A program made the translations under genes and the position numbers. A DNA stretch of 64,000 bases from Bradyrhizobium sp. Ec3.3 (GTDB lineage Bacteria; Pseudomonadota; Alphaproteobacteria; Rhizobiales; Xanthobacteraceae). The stretch lies in NCBI RefSeq assembly GCF_000472925.1, contig NZ_AXAS01000037.1, positions 24,728-88,727 on the forward strand. Direction: 5' to 3'. Below the pieces are notes generated by a model that was given only the letters and a program-made list of their open reading frames with translations, was not told where the DNA came from and did no database searches. This document shows positions 63,724 to 64,000 of the stretch, one piece after another. Every line of letters begins with the position of its first letter. Positions within the stretch are counted from its first letter, which is position 1.

Positions 63724-64000
63724 TCAAGACGCCTTGCGAAGTTCGCGCGCCGCCGCGACCATGTTGACGAGCGCCGGGCGGACCTCCTCCCATTTGCGGG
63801 TCTTCAGGCCGCAATCAGGATTGATCCAGAGCTGCGAGTCCGACAGGCGTTGGCGGGCCAAGGCGATGAGATCTCCGATCTCAGTGGCTTCGGGAACGCG
63901 CGGCGAGTGGATGTCATAGACGCCGGGGCCGATGTCGTTCGGGTATTTGAAGGCCGTGAACGCATCAAGCAGCTCCATCTTAGAACGCGACGTCTCGATC
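63724..64000 (-). CDS. metE: Cobalamin-independent methionine synthase MetE, C-terminal end
   Basis: The minus-strand frame is open to the window edge and reads IETSRSKMELLDAFTAF, then YPNDIGPGVYDIHSPRVP and WINPDCGLKTRKWEEVRPAL. This is the invariant end of MetE, with the zinc-ligand cysteine in NPDCGLKTR. The enzyme transfers methyl from methyltetrahydrofolate to homocysteine. The 5' part lies beyond 64000. Confidence 0.95.
   Translation of the reverse strand, partial: IETSRSKMELLDAFTAFKYPNDIGPGVYDIHSPRVPEATEIGDLIALARQRLSDSQLWINPDCGLKTRKWEEVRPALVNMVAAARELRKAS

Noticed and set aside
1..64000. CRISPR arrays, tRNA or rRNA genes, phage integration sites
   Set aside because: No regularly spaced repeats, cloverleaf-like sequences or rRNA motifs were noticed when reading the window; a tRNA scan would settle the tRNA question.

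Overview
The window reads as part of a symbiosis island of a Bradyrhizobium-type nitrogen-fixing alphaproteobacterium. The basis is the gene order nifH-nifQ-Irr-like-nifV-nifW-fixBCX, a HupSL uptake-hydrogenase cluster, NifA/sigma-54 promoter elements, two-subunit Liv-type transporters and many decayed genes and mobile-element scraps between the operons. No rRNA, tRNA or CRISPR array was seen.

Layout. (1) 1-6759: end of nifH, nifQ, an Irr-like Fur regulator, nifV with a clear NifA site and -24/-12 promoter, nifW, a relic of fixA lying in the fixBCX leader, then fixB-fixC-fixX. (2) 6938-13439: a methyltransferase, small hypothetical and secreted proteins, a DUF3422 membrane protein, and a gene-poor stretch holding an orphan NifA/sigma-54 promoter. 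(3) 13440-27204: the sigma-54-preceded hup/hyp cluster hupS-hupL-hupC::hupD-hupF-(hupG)-hupH-(hupI)-(hupJ)-hupK-hypABFCDE. hupC and hupD are one reading frame, and hupG, hupI and hupJ are frameshifted. (4) 27205-31720: a tiny membrane peptide, an AbiEi-like pseudogene, a GNAT acetyltransferase, a livH scrap, a FixK-like Crp/Fnr regulator and a small secreted protein behind an FNR/FixK box. (5) 31720-45000: a long minus-strand operon-like array: MetE-like enzyme, GpdQ-like phosphodiesterase, two tandem Tat-exported binding proteins, LivHMGF, a phosphonate-operon-type hexapeptide acyltransferase, a methyltransferase and a MetF-like protein. Upstream sit nested inverted repeats and a LysR gene. 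(6) 45001-50300: a broken GGDEF-EAL gene, the second copy of the tiny membrane peptide, a ferredoxin-NADP reductase, an IS transposase end, a candidate small RNA with a strong terminator, and a short conserved-looking ORF. (7) 50303-54191: a minus-strand trio of O-methyltransferase, phosphonopyruvate-decarboxylase-like enzyme and phosphonoacetaldehyde-dehydrogenase-like enzyme, with no PEP mutase in view. (8) 54778-63404: a sigma-54-preceded catabolic set: flavin (Baeyer-Villiger-type) monooxygenase, tandem-fused class III CoA-transferase, YWTD beta-propeller, BKACE enzyme and MFS importer. (9) the C-terminal end of metE at the right edge.

How it fits together. Regions 1 and 3 supply nitrogenase maturation, electron delivery by FixBCX and recycling of nitrogenase hydrogen. 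The hydrogenase keeps its structural and metal-insertion genes but has lost intact forms of three small-subunit and assembly helpers, so activity is uncertain. Regions 5, 7 and 8 look like uncharacterised metabolic modules. Region 8 is tied to the nitrogen-fixation regulon by a promoter almost identical to the one before fixBCX. Functional statements about regions 5, 7 and 8 are inferences from family membership and gene order.
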